32,556 nt of DNA from NCBI GenBank assembly GCA_031281275.1, contig JAITFP010000012.1:1-32556 (forward strand). Reading direction: 5' to 3'. A program made the translations under genes and the position numbers. Every line of letters begins with the position of its first letter. Position 1 is the stretch's first letter. This DNA comes from Candidatus Fibrimonadaceae bacterium. Lineage in GTDB: Bacteria > Fibrobacterota > Fibrobacteria > Fibrobacterales > Fibrobacteraceae. Shown in pieces: positions 7,554-13,336 of this stretch. The notes beneath the pieces are model-generated. The model saw nothing but the letters and a program-made list of their open reading frames with translations, searched no databases and was not told the DNA's origin.

Positions 7554-8259
7554 TCTTCATGCCCTCCTGCAAAAGGTAGCGCAGGTAGTCATCGTGCGCG
7601 GGGAACTCCTTGCCTTGCTTCGCGAGCCAAGCACGGCAGTTTTTAAGGCAGTTGTGTATTTGGGAAAAATTTTTGAAATCAAGTTTTACCGTTTCAGGGA
7701 ACAACTCAAGCTGAACGTCTTTGGCAACCACGCCCTCGCTTTTTAAAAATTCTTTCTCCCCCTCTTCGGTTTTAAATTTGGAAAACTCCCTTATCTTGGG
7801 AAGTATTTTTTGCGTGACCAATCTGCGGAACGGCATCGCTCGCAGAGAGCCGCTGCGCAGTGCCCAGTTGTAGCAGTCCGCTTCGCTTACATACAGCAAA
7901 GGCTTCGTGGAGCCGTCCGGCTTGAAGCTGTGAGCGTCCTCAATGCAGTGCTTTTTGAGCGCGTACTCAACGCTTGGGTATTCAAACTCTTTCGCCAAAT
8001 CAGCGGCGCAGAACCAATGATCGCTGCCATCGAAGTGATGCCTTATTACGCTCGTGGTGAAGAACATTCGCAGCGGAGCAAGCTCCTCCGCTCCCGATTT
8101 GACTATCGCTGGCAGTTGTGCGCTAATGACGGCTGGCAGAGTGCCATCGGCTTCTTTTTTTTCTGCGGCATCTTTGAATGCCTCGCTCATCTTGGTATTG
8201 AGTTTACCCGCGCTTTTCTCAAACTTTTTACGTGCCTCCGCGTTACCTGTTTTTATCAT
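7534..8259 (-). CDS. BRO-N domain protein, putative antirepressor
   Basis: A 241-residue protein. After a charged N-terminal tail, residues about 65-160 hold a BRO-N domain: VIRHHFDGSDHWFCAADLAK, SVEYALKKHC, LLYVSEADCYNWALRSGS and PFRRLVTQKILPKIR. BRO-N proteins of phages bind DNA and often act as antirepressors. The C-terminal ~80 residues are a separate helical domain. Lying directly before, and overlapping, the transposase gene makes it a candidate switch protein. Overlap of the start with the upstream 50-residue gene shows coupling. Whether it antagonises the repressor at 10817 is inference. Confidence 0.75.
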   Translation of the reverse strand: MIKTGNAEARKKFEKSAGKLNTKMSEAFKDAAEKKEADGTLPAVISAQLPAIVKSGAEELAPLRMFFTTSVIRHHFDGSDHWFCAADLAKEFEYPSVEYALKKHCIEDAHSFKPDGSTKPLLYVSEADCYNWALRSGSLRAMPFRRLVTQKILPKIREFSKFKTEEGEKEFLKSEGVVAKDVQLELFPETVKLDFKNFSQIHNCLKNCRAWLAKQGKEFPAHDDYLRYLLQEGMKNVGFGG

Positions 8260-8395
8260 CGCTCATCTCCTCCGCTGCAATCAGTTGCGATAAATCTTCC
8301 AGCTTGGCAACCGCGCATTCAAACAATGCCGCCGCCGCTTCCAAATACAAGGCTATCCCTGCGATAGCCGACATCTTTTCCTCAACCGTTTTCAT
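8243..8395 (-). CDS. Small early phage protein (50 aa)
   Basis: The reverse strand reads MKTVEEKMSAIAGIALYLEA and continues through an alanine-rich helix to LIAAEEMSDDKNR and stop. GGAG lies 8-10 bases before the ATG at 8395. The start falls inside the end of the upstream gene and the end overlaps the BRO-N start, a typical tight early-operon arrangement. The whole product looks like one long amphipathic helix. Function not recognised. Confidence 0.6.
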   Translation of the reverse strand: MKTVEEKMSAIAGIALYLEAAAALFECAVAKLEDLSQLIAAEEMSDDKNR

Positions 8396-8567
8396 CTTTT
8401 TCCATCTCCTCTGCTATAGAATGCCTGTACTTCCTCGCGTTGTGATCGCCAACATCTTTCGCGAGCCTCTTACGCGCCCTAGCAATGGCACGGTCGCTGT
8501 CGCAAGCATCAACCATGTACGCAATCGCACCATGCGGCGAGCTTAATGTGACTTCATATTTTTTCAT
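8382..8567 (-). CDS. Small early phage protein (61 aa)
   Basis: Start at 8567 (MKKYEVTLSSPHGAI) is preceded by GGGGAGGGAAG, a strong ribosome-binding site. The sequence looks like a beta strand followed by a basic helix (DSDRAIARARKRLAKDVG) and resembles many short Mu-like early proteins of unknown role. It overlaps its neighbours by a few bases on both sides. Confidence 0.6.
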   Translation of the reverse strand: MKKYEVTLSSPHGAIAYMVDACDSDRAIARARKRLAKDVGDHNARKYRHSIAEEMEKDENG

Positions 8568-8896
8568 TTCTTCCCTCCCCACTTAATCAAATTCTCCAGC
8601 CTTTTATTGTCTTTAAGAACTTCTTCCAAAGTCAGTAAAATTTCTTTTTGCTCAGTTTCAAGTTCGGTAATTCTTTTTTCCAAAGCAGACGTGTCAACAT
8701 CCTTAGATGCGAGAACTTTCTTTATTCTTTCGTAGCGATTTTTTTGGTATTCTTTTTGGTATTCTTTATATTTTTTGCTTTTCGCTTTCGCCTTTATCTT
8801 CTTTCTATTCCTACGATAGTACGCTCTTTCGGATTTTTTTATCGCTTCTTTGCGTTCCTTATCCGTTTTGTATTTAAGCGGTCTGCCTATTTTCAT
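8564..8896 (-). CDS. Basic coiled-coil early phage protein
   Basis: A 110-residue protein. The first 65 residues are extremely lysine/arginine/tyrosine-rich (for example KIKAKAKSKKYKEYQKEYQK), and the rest is a heptad-patterned coiled coil (ALEKRITELETEQKEILLTL). The opening GRPLKYKTDKER recalls the start of many small phage DNA-binding proteins. DNA or RNA binding and dimerisation are likely from composition; no enzymatic motif. The ATG overlaps the upstream zinc-protein stop (ATGA). Confidence 0.6.
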   Translation of the reverse strand: MKIGRPLKYKTDKERKEAIKKSERAYYRRNRKKIKAKAKSKKYKEYQKEYQKNRYERIKKVLASKDVDTSALEKRITELETEQKEILLTLEEVLKDNKRLENLIKWGGKK

Positions 8897-9063
8897 TTTT
8901 TCGCCCCTTGTTTACAACTTCCGCAGTTGCACGTATCGCAACCGCCAGTTTCTTTGAAGCAACTAAAGCATATTCTTATTCCTTGAGTTTTGCATAAAAA
9001 CATATCATCGTGTTTCGGCGCACCGCAAAACGAACAGAATTCGGAATACACTAGCTCTGTCAT
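8893..9063 (-). CDS. Small zinc-finger protein resembling the ClpX zinc-binding domain
   Basis: A 56-residue product with nine cysteines. It opens with EFCSFCGAPKHDDMFLC and continues with GIRICFSCFKE, closely resembling the N-terminal zinc-binding domain of ClpX (C-S-F-C-G...I-C-x-x-C). A second cluster, CDTCNCGSC, lies at the C-terminus. In ClpX this domain dimerises and selects substrates and adaptors. A stand-alone phage copy might compete for or mimic ClpX partners, but that is inference. Both ends overlap neighbouring frames by ATGA. Confidence 0.6.
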   Translation of the reverse strand: MTELVYSEFCSFCGAPKHDDMFLCKTQGIRICFSCFKETGGCDTCNCGSCKQGAKK

Positions 9064-9125
9064 AATGGCACTGCCTCCATATATTGCTCACTGGAAGAAG
9101 TTTCGCATTGAGGTGTTTTTATCAT
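9060..9125 (-). CDS. Possible 21-residue peptide gene
   Basis: A frame of 21 codons (MIKTPQCETSSSEQYMEAVPL) has a strong GGAGGAG site 4-5 bases before its ATG and ATGA overlaps with both neighbours. Translation seems likely. It may serve mainly to couple the zinc-finger gene to the upstream gene. Product function unknown. Confidence 0.35.
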   Translation of the reverse strand: MIKTPQCETSSSEQYMEAVPL

Positions 9126-9289
9126 AAACTCCTCCAGTCCTCATTGAGCTTTACCAAACTAACGAAATATCCTTCGTTGCCTGGCATAAGGTCTATGCGG
9201 TATTCTTTGAGAAAATGCTCCACGGCTTCTATTATTCCGTTCTTTACAGCAATAGCGATAGTGTCCGCGTTTGCTTCGTCTATGCGCAT
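9122..9289 (-). CDS. Small early phage protein (55 aa)
   Basis: The reverse strand reads MRIDEANADTIAIAVKNGII, then EAVEHFLKEYRIDLMPGNEG, ending VKLNEDWRSL. GGAGGG lies just before the ATG at 9289. The start overlaps the preceding gene by ten bases. Predicted helix-strand mix, acidic; no recognised family. Confidence 0.55.
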   Translation of the reverse strand: MRIDEANADTIAIAVKNGIIEAVEHFLKEYRIDLMPGNEGYFVSLVKLNEDWRSL

Positions 9290-9477
9290 CCCTCCCCCTC
9301 CTTCTCATCGCATTCAACCGCCTCATAAACGCCGATTGAAAGCTGTGGGAACTTCTCGCCGAGAAAAGATGCCATATTGCGAGCCGACTCTTTATTGTCG
9401 TCCTTGTGCAGCACGACGTTGAACTCCTTCATTTCTTGGAATGATTCCCGTTCTGCGACTACCAGATATTTTTTCAT
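9280..9477 (-). CDS. Small early phage protein (65 aa)
   Basis: Start MKKYLVVAERESFQEMKEF at 9477 follows AGGAGG. The 65-residue product has alternating strands and a helix (KESARNMASFLGEKF), then an acidic tail ending EGEGCA. It overlaps the genes on both sides. Its start (MKKYxV) resembles that of the 61-residue protein at 8567, so both may belong to a family of short accessory proteins. Function unknown. Confidence 0.55.
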   Translation of the reverse strand: MKKYLVVAERESFQEMKEFNVVLHKDDNKESARNMASFLGEKFPQLSIGVYEAVECDEKEGEGCA

Positions 9478-9839
9478 AATGCCTCCTGTTTGGTTGTTGA
9501 TGAACTGAAACTCCTTTGCTTCTCTAGCATTTCAATAATGCCGATTTTCTCTAAATCCTCGCGCAACTTCTTGTTCCGCCTTTGACCGCAGGCTATCTCG
9601 CGCAGGTAGCGGGGGTTGATGGGCTTGGTGAGGTAGGGGTTCATTCTTTCGGCTACCTTGCGCCAGTCTATTTTGCGGGGCAGCTCTATGGTCGCCAAAA
9701 GGGCGGAAAGACGTTTGTTTGTTTTGCGACCAGCGAAAATATCATTTACTTTCCATCGGCTGCATCCAGCAATGTTGCCAATGGCAGACCAGTTAATCCT
9801 TGTCATATAGCGGTAGCGATGCTCAAGCGTTGCGGTCAT
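9474..9839 (-). CDS. Two-domain HTH-like early phage protein
   Basis: A 121-residue basic protein that appears to contain the same small DNA-binding unit twice. The first copy is about residues 14-52 (INWSAIGNIAGCSRWKVNDI...), the second about 58-102 (IDWRKVAERMNPYL..., PINPRYLREIACGQRRNKKL). The second copy aligns well with the Ner-position protein at 10482-10688 (ISWQSVAQAVNAHATKPYTP, QYIRDVAVGYRTNNRL). Conserved are I-x-W at the start, T-K-P, the Y-[IL]-R recognition-helix pattern and a basic G-x-R-x-N. It is probably a regulator of the early or repressor promoter. The start may instead be the internal ATG of MTRINW. Confidence 0.6.
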   Translation of the reverse strand: MTATLEHRYRYMTRINWSAIGNIAGCSRWKVNDIFAGRKTNKRLSALLATIELPRKIDWRKVAERMNPYLTKPINPRYLREIACGQRRNKKLREDLEKIGIIEMLEKQRSFSSSTTKQEAL

Positions 9840-10117
9840 TCGACCTCCTTGCGAAATCCATCGAATTTATTTGAAACGTCTGCTTTAAACCTCCGATACA
9901 CTTCTCCGTCCCAAATTTCCCTACCCATTTCGTTAATCGTATATCCGATTTTGTCGGCGGTAAAGTAAGCAAGAGAGAGAAGTTCCATATTTTGACTAAA
10001 GTGCGACTCCGCAACCTCTCTTGAAAGGCAGAGAGCTTCCTGAAGCAGCAAGTTGACTTTCATTATTTTAATTAGCTCTTCATCCCTGGCTACCATGGGA
10101 GGTGTTCTATCTTTCAT
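9836..10117 (-). CDS. Early phage protein of unknown function (93 aa)
   Basis: Start at 10117 (MKDRTPPMVARDEELIKIMK) follows AGGAGG; an upstream in-frame start at 10144 lacks one. Mostly helical: a leucine-rich helix near residues 18-35 and a C-terminal acidic/basic helix (RRFKADVSNKFDGFRKEVE). No recognised family. Overlaps the downstream HTH gene by four bases. Confidence 0.55.
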   Translation of the reverse strand: MKDRTPPMVARDEELIKIMKVNLLLQEALCLSREVAESHFSQNMELLSLAYFTADKIGYTINEMGREIWDGEVYRRFKADVSNKFDGFRKEVE

Positions 10118-10140
10118 ACGGCCTCCTTGTGAAACTCTTG

Positions 10141-10485
10141 TCATACTTCAACCTCGTCAAGCTGTCTAAGGATTTCGCCAATTGATTCAATTCTTTTCTT
10201 CCTGCTTTCATCTAGTTTGGATAGCTCGCCCTCTTCCGCCAGCTTGAAGCCTTCTTCCAACTCTGCCTTTGTCCGCCACTTTTTTTCCTCAACGCGGTAA
10301 CGAGTGTACTTCTCCACATTGCATTCGCCGACTTTCTCTGGCAAGTAGTGCAGCGAGTACGCAAGAGCAAAGGTGGGATCTGATGATGGCTGAATAAATT
10401 TGCATTCAACCTCACGATCCGGCGAAATTAGCGTTACTTTGAAATTCGAAAAGTTCTTAATCTTTTCTTCATCTTCCTTGTTCAT
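10141..10485 (-). CDS. Early phage protein of unknown function (114 aa)
   Basis: Start MNKEDEEKIKNFSNFKVTLI at 10485 has AAGGAGG upstream. The first half looks like a small beta domain (FKVTLISPDREVECKFIQP), and the second half is long charged helices (KAELEEGFKLAEEGELSKL) suggesting a coiled coil. Second gene of the early operon. No homologous family recognised. Confidence 0.55.
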   Translation of the reverse strand: MNKEDEEKIKNFSNFKVTLISPDREVECKFIQPSSDPTFALAYSLHYLPEKVGECNVEKYTRYRVEEKKWRTKAELEEGFKLAEEGELSKLDESRKKRIESIGEILRQLDEVEV

Positions 10486-10688
10486 ATAACCTCCTTGCAT
10501 TTTTGCATTGCGGAAAAAACACCAAGCGAATTAAGTAGCTCAGTTAATCGGTTGTTGGTGCGATAGCCCACAGCTACGTCACGTATATATTGTGGCGTAT
10601 ATGGCTTAGTTGCATGGGCATTGACCGCTTGGGCTACCGACTGCCAAGATATCTTTCTTGGGCGAAAATCAACCTGTGATACATTCAT
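10482..10688 (-). CDS. Ner-position small DNA-binding protein
   Basis: A 68-residue protein, first gene of the leftward early operon and divergent from the repressor, the position held by Ner in Mu. The HTH-like unit ISWQSVAQAVNAHATKPYTP then QYIRDVAVGYRTNNRLTELL matches the second unit of the protein at 9474-9839. Ner turns down early and repressor transcription by binding between the two promoters. A shared role is inferred from position and size, not from direct Ner similarity. AGGAG lies 11 bases before the ATG at 10688. Confidence 0.6.
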   Translation of the reverse strand: MNVSQVDFRPRKISWQSVAQAVNAHATKPYTPQYIRDVAVGYRTNNRLTELLNSLGVFSAMQKCKEVI

Positions 10689-10816
10689 TTTAGTATTTTC
10701 TCCTAACAAGTAGTGTTATTATTCACTACTAAAAGTAAATATACATTATTTCTTGTAAAAGAGGTAACTTTTTACTAAAAATAATGTATTTTTTATATTT
10801 TTTGGAGAAAAATGCT
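10689..10816. promoter_or_regulatory. Divergent early/repressor promoter and operator region
   Basis: A 128-base AT-rich gap separates the early operon from the repressor gene. It holds two inverted repeats. AGTAGTG and CACTACT (10711-10732) are separated by 8 bases. ATACATTATTT (10741-10751) is mirrored by AAATAATGTAT (10779-10789). TACTAAAA occurs twice (10729 and 10773 region). These are good candidates for operators of the repressor and of the Ner-position protein, placed where Mu has its operator/enhancer block. Assignment is positional. Confidence 0.6.
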
Positions 10817-11131
10817 ATGTTTGGCGAAAAAATTAAGACTTTTGCAAAGAAAAAATTCGGTTCGCTAACGAATCTTTGTGAAAAAATTGAAATGCCGACA
10901 CAGCAAATGTGGGCTTATACTAGCGAAAATAGTAAACCTAGCTACGACGTTCTTGTTAGATTGTATCAAGCTGGTTGTGATTTGAATTGGTTAGTCGATG
11001 AAAATAAACCAATTAATGAATTTTTTGACAATGAAATGAAGGAAAATACAGAAGAATATTTTACGCCAGAGCAAGTTGAGGCTATAAAAGGCATTTTTGA
11101 AGCATTCAAATTCAAGTTAAACGGGAAATAA
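10817..11131 (+). CDS. Cro/CI-type HTH repressor of the prophage
   Basis: A 104-residue protein starting MFGEKIKTFAKKKFGSLTNL, with GGAG upstream of the ATG at 10817; the longer frame from 10784 is rejected. Residues about 1-60 form an XRE/Cro-CI helix-turn-helix (SLTNLCEKIEMPTQQMWAYT, SKPSYDVLVRLYQAGCDLNW); the G-C-D-L-N-W-L ending is typical of the family. The last 40 residues are an acidic then helical tail, probably dimerising. There is no protease domain, so induction would need another trigger. Divergent orientation from the early operon makes it the likely lysogeny repressor. Confidence 0.7.
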   Translation: MFGEKIKTFAKKKFGSLTNLCEKIEMPTQQMWAYTSENSKPSYDVLVRLYQAGCDLNWLVDENKPINEFFDNEMKENTEEYFTPEQVEAIKGIFEAFKFKLNGK

Positions 11132-11141
11132 ATACCCAATA

Positions 11142-11182
11142 GGGGAACAAATGCACACAAAAAATGAGTGCATTTGTTCCCC
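11142..11182. terminator. Perfect 15-bp hairpin after the repressor gene
   Basis: GGGGAACAAATGCAC pairs perfectly with GTGCATTTGTTCCCC around an 11-base loop (ACAAAAAATGA). It follows the repressor stop by ten bases. No run of T follows, so it is not a classic factor-independent terminator. A near copy lies at 11616-11656 after the next gene. Confidence 0.6.
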
Positions 11183-11185
11183 TGA

Positions 11186-11195
11186 TTTCTACATT
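11186..11195 (+). promoter_or_regulatory. Promoter -10-like element for the 130-residue gene
   Basis: TTTCTACATT, a variant of the recurring TTTnCTATATT, lies just after the hairpin and 31 bases before the ATG at 11227. Confidence 0.35.
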
Positions 11196-11226
11196 CCTTT
11201 AAAATAACCAAACCAAAGGAGTTTAT

Positions 11227-11619
11227 ATGGGTTTCAGGGATCAGTTGGAAAGGCAGCACGGTATTGCGATAGGCATAGCGGACGATGTAATTGAAGCGTA
11301 TAAATCATACAAAGAGGGTTCTCCCAGCCTTGGCAAGTCAATAATCGGAGATTTGGCAAAAATCCGCAAAGCGAGAGAAGTTTTGAAAGCTGACAAAAAG
11401 ATATGCGACAAAAAATTCAAAACAATTCATTCTATTAGCGAGGCGAGCGCAGTAGATCTTGAAAATGTCAAAGGGATGTACAAGGGAAGCCATATTGCTT
11501 TAAGTTCTATGGCAAACAAGGCAGAGAAATTTTACAAACTGATAAAGGGCAAGGCAAAGGCAGATGTCGTGAAGCAGGCTTATGATGATGTGGTGAGTTT
11601 TAAAAAGATTATATTGTAA
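11227..11619 (+). CDS. Helical accessory protein of unknown function (130 aa)
   Basis: A 130-residue, lysine-rich, wholly helical protein: MGFRDQLERQHGIAIGIADD, then several amphipathic helices, ending KQAYDDVVSFKKIIL. AAAGGAG precedes the ATG. The gene has its own promoter-like motif and lies exactly between two near-identical hairpins, the layout of a self-contained accessory gene expressed from the prophage. A relic of the 3' end of a second copy survives at 12085-12132. No family recognised; no signal peptide or membrane segment. Confidence 0.6.
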   Translation: MGFRDQLERQHGIAIGIADDVIEAYKSYKEGSPSLGKSIIGDLAKIRKAREVLKADKKICDKKFKTIHSISEASAVDLENVKGMYKGSHIALSSMANKAEKFYKLIKGKAKADVVKQAYDDVVSFKKIIL

Positions 11620-11656
11620 AACAAATACACGCAAAAAAAGAGTGCATTTGTTTTAC
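11616..11656. terminator. Second copy of the accessory-region hairpin
   Basis: GTAAAACAAATACAC pairs with GTGCATTTGTTTTAC with one A-C mismatch around an 11-base loop (GCAAAAAAAGA). It overlaps the stop codon of the preceding gene. Inner stem and loop closely match the hairpin at 11142-11182, while outer stem bases differ but stay paired, so pairing rather than sequence is preserved. Confidence 0.6.
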
Positions 11657-11659
11657 TAT

Positions 11660-11669
11660 TTTCTATATT
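11660..11669 (+). promoter_or_regulatory. Promoter -10-like element for the lipoprotein gene
   Basis: TTTTCTATATTCC, matching the recurring motif, lies 24 bases before the ATG at 11693. Confidence 0.45.
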
Positions 11670-11692
11670 CCCTAAAAAAAGAGAGGTAAAAT

Positions 11693-12049
11693 ATGTATAA
11701 GTTTTTCAAAGTTCTCAGCATTACTGCTTTTGTAGCCGTAATAGGATTTTCAATGTCCAGTTGCGCTACTACTACAATTGGCGGAGCAAGCGGCTATCAC
11801 GGCTTCTTTTCTAGTCTCTCTTCGCCTAACGCAGCCACTAAAAGCGCTGGGGAAATCGGATCATACTATGTCATTCTTTCGCTCTTTGATGTTGGGTTTG
11901 AAAGTTATGCTGAAAAAGTTATGGCAGCCGAGAAATCAAGGGGGATTATTATAACAGTATCAAGGAATTTTTTAGGTATCATAAATGTAACCACAGCCTA
12001 CGAAACAGCAGCAACACAGTCTGTAGACTACAAACCAATTGAATGGTAA
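11693..12049 (+). CDS. Prophage-borne lipoprotein, possibly TRL-like
   Basis: A 118-residue product with a type II signal peptide (MYKFFKVLSITAFVAVIGF) and lipobox SMSSC, so the mature protein starts at Cys24. The mature part has S-A-G-E-I-G...S-L-F-D-V-G-F-E-S-Y...R-G-I, an arrangement like TRL-type small lipoproteins (helix, D-x-G, then strand). This family match is tentative. GAGAGG precedes the ATG. With its own promoter it is an accessory gene, possibly altering the lysogen's envelope, for example to exclude other phages; that is inference. Confidence 0.6.
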   Translation: MYKFFKVLSITAFVAVIGFSMSSCATTTIGGASGYHGFFSSLSSPNAATKSAGEIGSYYVILSLFDVGFESYAEKVMAAEKSRGIIITVSRNFLGIINVTTAYETAATQSVDYKPIEW

Positions 12050-12084
12050 TATCTTTTACAATTAATGCTTATTGAAACATTTCG

Positions 12085-12132
12085 GAGCAGGCTTACGGCG
12101 ATGTGGTGAGTTTTGGGAAGGGTGTGGCGTAG
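12085..12132 (+). pseudogene. Relic 3' end of a second copy of the 130-residue accessory gene
   Basis: GAGCAGGCTTACGGCGATG onward reads E-Q-A-Y-G-D-V-V-S-F-G-K-G-V-A-stop. It aligns codon for codon with the end of the gene at 11227-11619 (K-Q-A-Y-D-D-V-V-S-F-K-K). Nothing upstream of it resembles the rest of that gene. It is the leftover of a duplicated or replaced copy. The longer frame at 12072-12281 is in another frame and not supported. Confidence 0.6.
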
Positions 12133-12260
12133 GGCTGGCGGGGCTAGATAGCCTATCTTCTTGTATTTTAGAGCCTTATCTCAAATATCGCCGAAAATCC
12201 GCAAAAAAATTGACAATCTGCGAGAAAATCCTTGCCAATAACCGATTTTTGGCATTAAAT

Positions 12261-12270
12261 TTGCTATATT
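12261..12270 (+). promoter_or_regulatory. Promoter -10-like element for the ClpP-like gene
   Basis: TTGCTATATT precedes the ATG at 12298 by 27 bases and matches the recurring motif. Confidence 0.45.
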
Positions 12271-12297
12271 ATAACAAATAGCTCCAAGAGGTTTTTT

Positions 12298-13017
12298 ATG
12301 AAAGAAGCTTACATTAGATTTATGGCTCCGGTTAATCCCCAAACCACGGATAGCCTTATTAAATTAATTGACGATAGGATAAGAAACGGATACCAGAAAA
12401 TACATCTTCTCATATCCTCGCCTGGCGGAAGTGTATTTCACGGCTTGTCGCTCTACAACTTCCTCTATGGCATACCGCTTGAAGTTGATACCTATAATTT
12501 TGGCAGCGTTGATTCCATAGGCGTGATTCTTTTTTGCGCGGGAAAGAATAGATATTCCGTTCCAAACGCCAGATTTTTGATACACGGTGTTAATTTTCAA
12601 GTAGGGGGACCAACGGGATTTGATGAAAAAATGCTGGAAGAGCATTTGAAAAGTTTGCAGATAGACCAGCAGAACATAGCTAAAGTAATAGCATTCACCA
12701 CGGGCAAAAAAGAAGACGACATAAAAAATGACATGCACAACAGAACTACGTTAAGCCCTGAAGAAGCTAAGAAATACGGGCTTGTCACAGAAATAAAAGA
12801 TAAGCTCATGCCAGCCAACGCGGAATTTTATTCCATAGGCGAGATGGATAATCACCAGATGCAGTTTGCGCCCCAAATGCCACACCCATTCTTCTTGCAA
12901 CAACTTATTCCACAAGCCCAAGGCGTTCCGGTAAACCAAAACTTGACGGTCCCTTTGATAAAAGGCTACACATCTATGTACGACAGGGGTTTTGCTTTTA
13001 CAAACAACTATCGGTAG
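12298..13017 (+). CDS. Solitary ClpP-like serine protease
   Basis: A 239-residue protein of the ClpP/crotonase fold. ISSPGG (residues 40-44) marks the oxyanion-side loop, GSVDSIG places the nucleophile at Ser73, and RFLIHG the catalytic His at 96. A YxFM-x-P-V-N-x-x-T opening and an LSPEEAKKYGLVTEI closing motif match a group of stand-alone Clp-type proteases found in chromosomes rather than phage prohead proteases. A C-terminal 60 residues rich in Q, P and M is extra. AGAGG lies upstream. As the prophage has gpI for head assembly, this is likely an accessory protease; whether it pairs with host ClpX is unknown. Confidence 0.75.
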   Translation: MKEAYIRFMAPVNPQTTDSLIKLIDDRIRNGYQKIHLLISSPGGSVFHGLSLYNFLYGIPLEVDTYNFGSVDSIGVILFCAGKNRYSVPNARFLIHGVNFQVGGPTGFDEKMLEEHLKSLQIDQQNIAKVIAFTTGKKEDDIKNDMHNRTTLSPEEAKKYGLVTEIKDKLMPANAEFYSIGEMDNHQMQFAPQMPHPFFLQQLIPQAQGVPVNQNLTVPLIKGYTSMYDRGFAFTNNYR

Positions 13018-13018
13018 A

Positions 13019-13030
13019 TTTTTCTATATT
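13019..13030 (+). promoter_or_regulatory. Promoter -10-like element directly before the Mor-like gene
   Basis: TTTTTCTATATT ends 6 bases before the ATG at 13037, and no ribosome-binding site lies between. A transcript starting at the usual distance would begin at or next to the ATG, so the message is probably leaderless. Confidence 0.45.
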
Positions 13031-13036
13031 CCAATT

Positions 13037-13336
13037 ATGCTCCCATCCGATTTCCTAGAAGAAGCGGACCTCCCGCATTTGCCTAGCGAAGGTCTCCGCC
13101 TGCTCGCCGAGCGCATCGGCGTTGCCGCCACGTTGCGGCTGTGGGATATGCTGAGAGGCAGGAGCATATCGTTCCCTGCGAGTTTTCCAAAAGCGATGAT
13201 TGCAAAGTGGCTTAGAAAAAATTATGATGTGAGCATTAGCGAAGCTGCTTGGAAGCTTGGCGTTAGCAAGCGCACTGTTAGCAGGGTTATGAATGCTGTT
13301 CCTGGGCGGAAGCCGGAGCAGTTGAGTTTATTCTAA
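13037..13336 (+). CDS. Mor-like transcription activator
   Basis: A 99-residue protein fitting the Mor/C activator family of Mu: an N-terminal dimerisation segment (EGLRLLAERIGVAATLRLWD, then LRGRSISFP) and a C-terminal helix-turn-helix (SISEAAWKLGVSKRTVSRVM). Mor activates middle or late transcription in Mu. Start at 13037 follows a TATATT and lacks a Shine-Dalgarno; the alternative upstream frame from 12992 overlaps the protease gene. The 3' end overlaps the convergent SLATT gene by nine bases. A dyad at 20520-20548 is a candidate target. Confidence 0.75.
   Translation: MLPSDFLEEADLPHLPSEGLRLLAERIGVAATLRLWDMLRGRSISFPASFPKAMIAKWLRKNYDVSISEAAWKLGVSKRTVSRVMNAVPGRKPEQLSLF

Noticed and set aside
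12072-12281. Open frame of 69 codons after the lipoprotein gene
   Set aside because: It has no ribosome-binding site and is in a different frame from the relic at 12085-12132, which explains the coding-like sequence.
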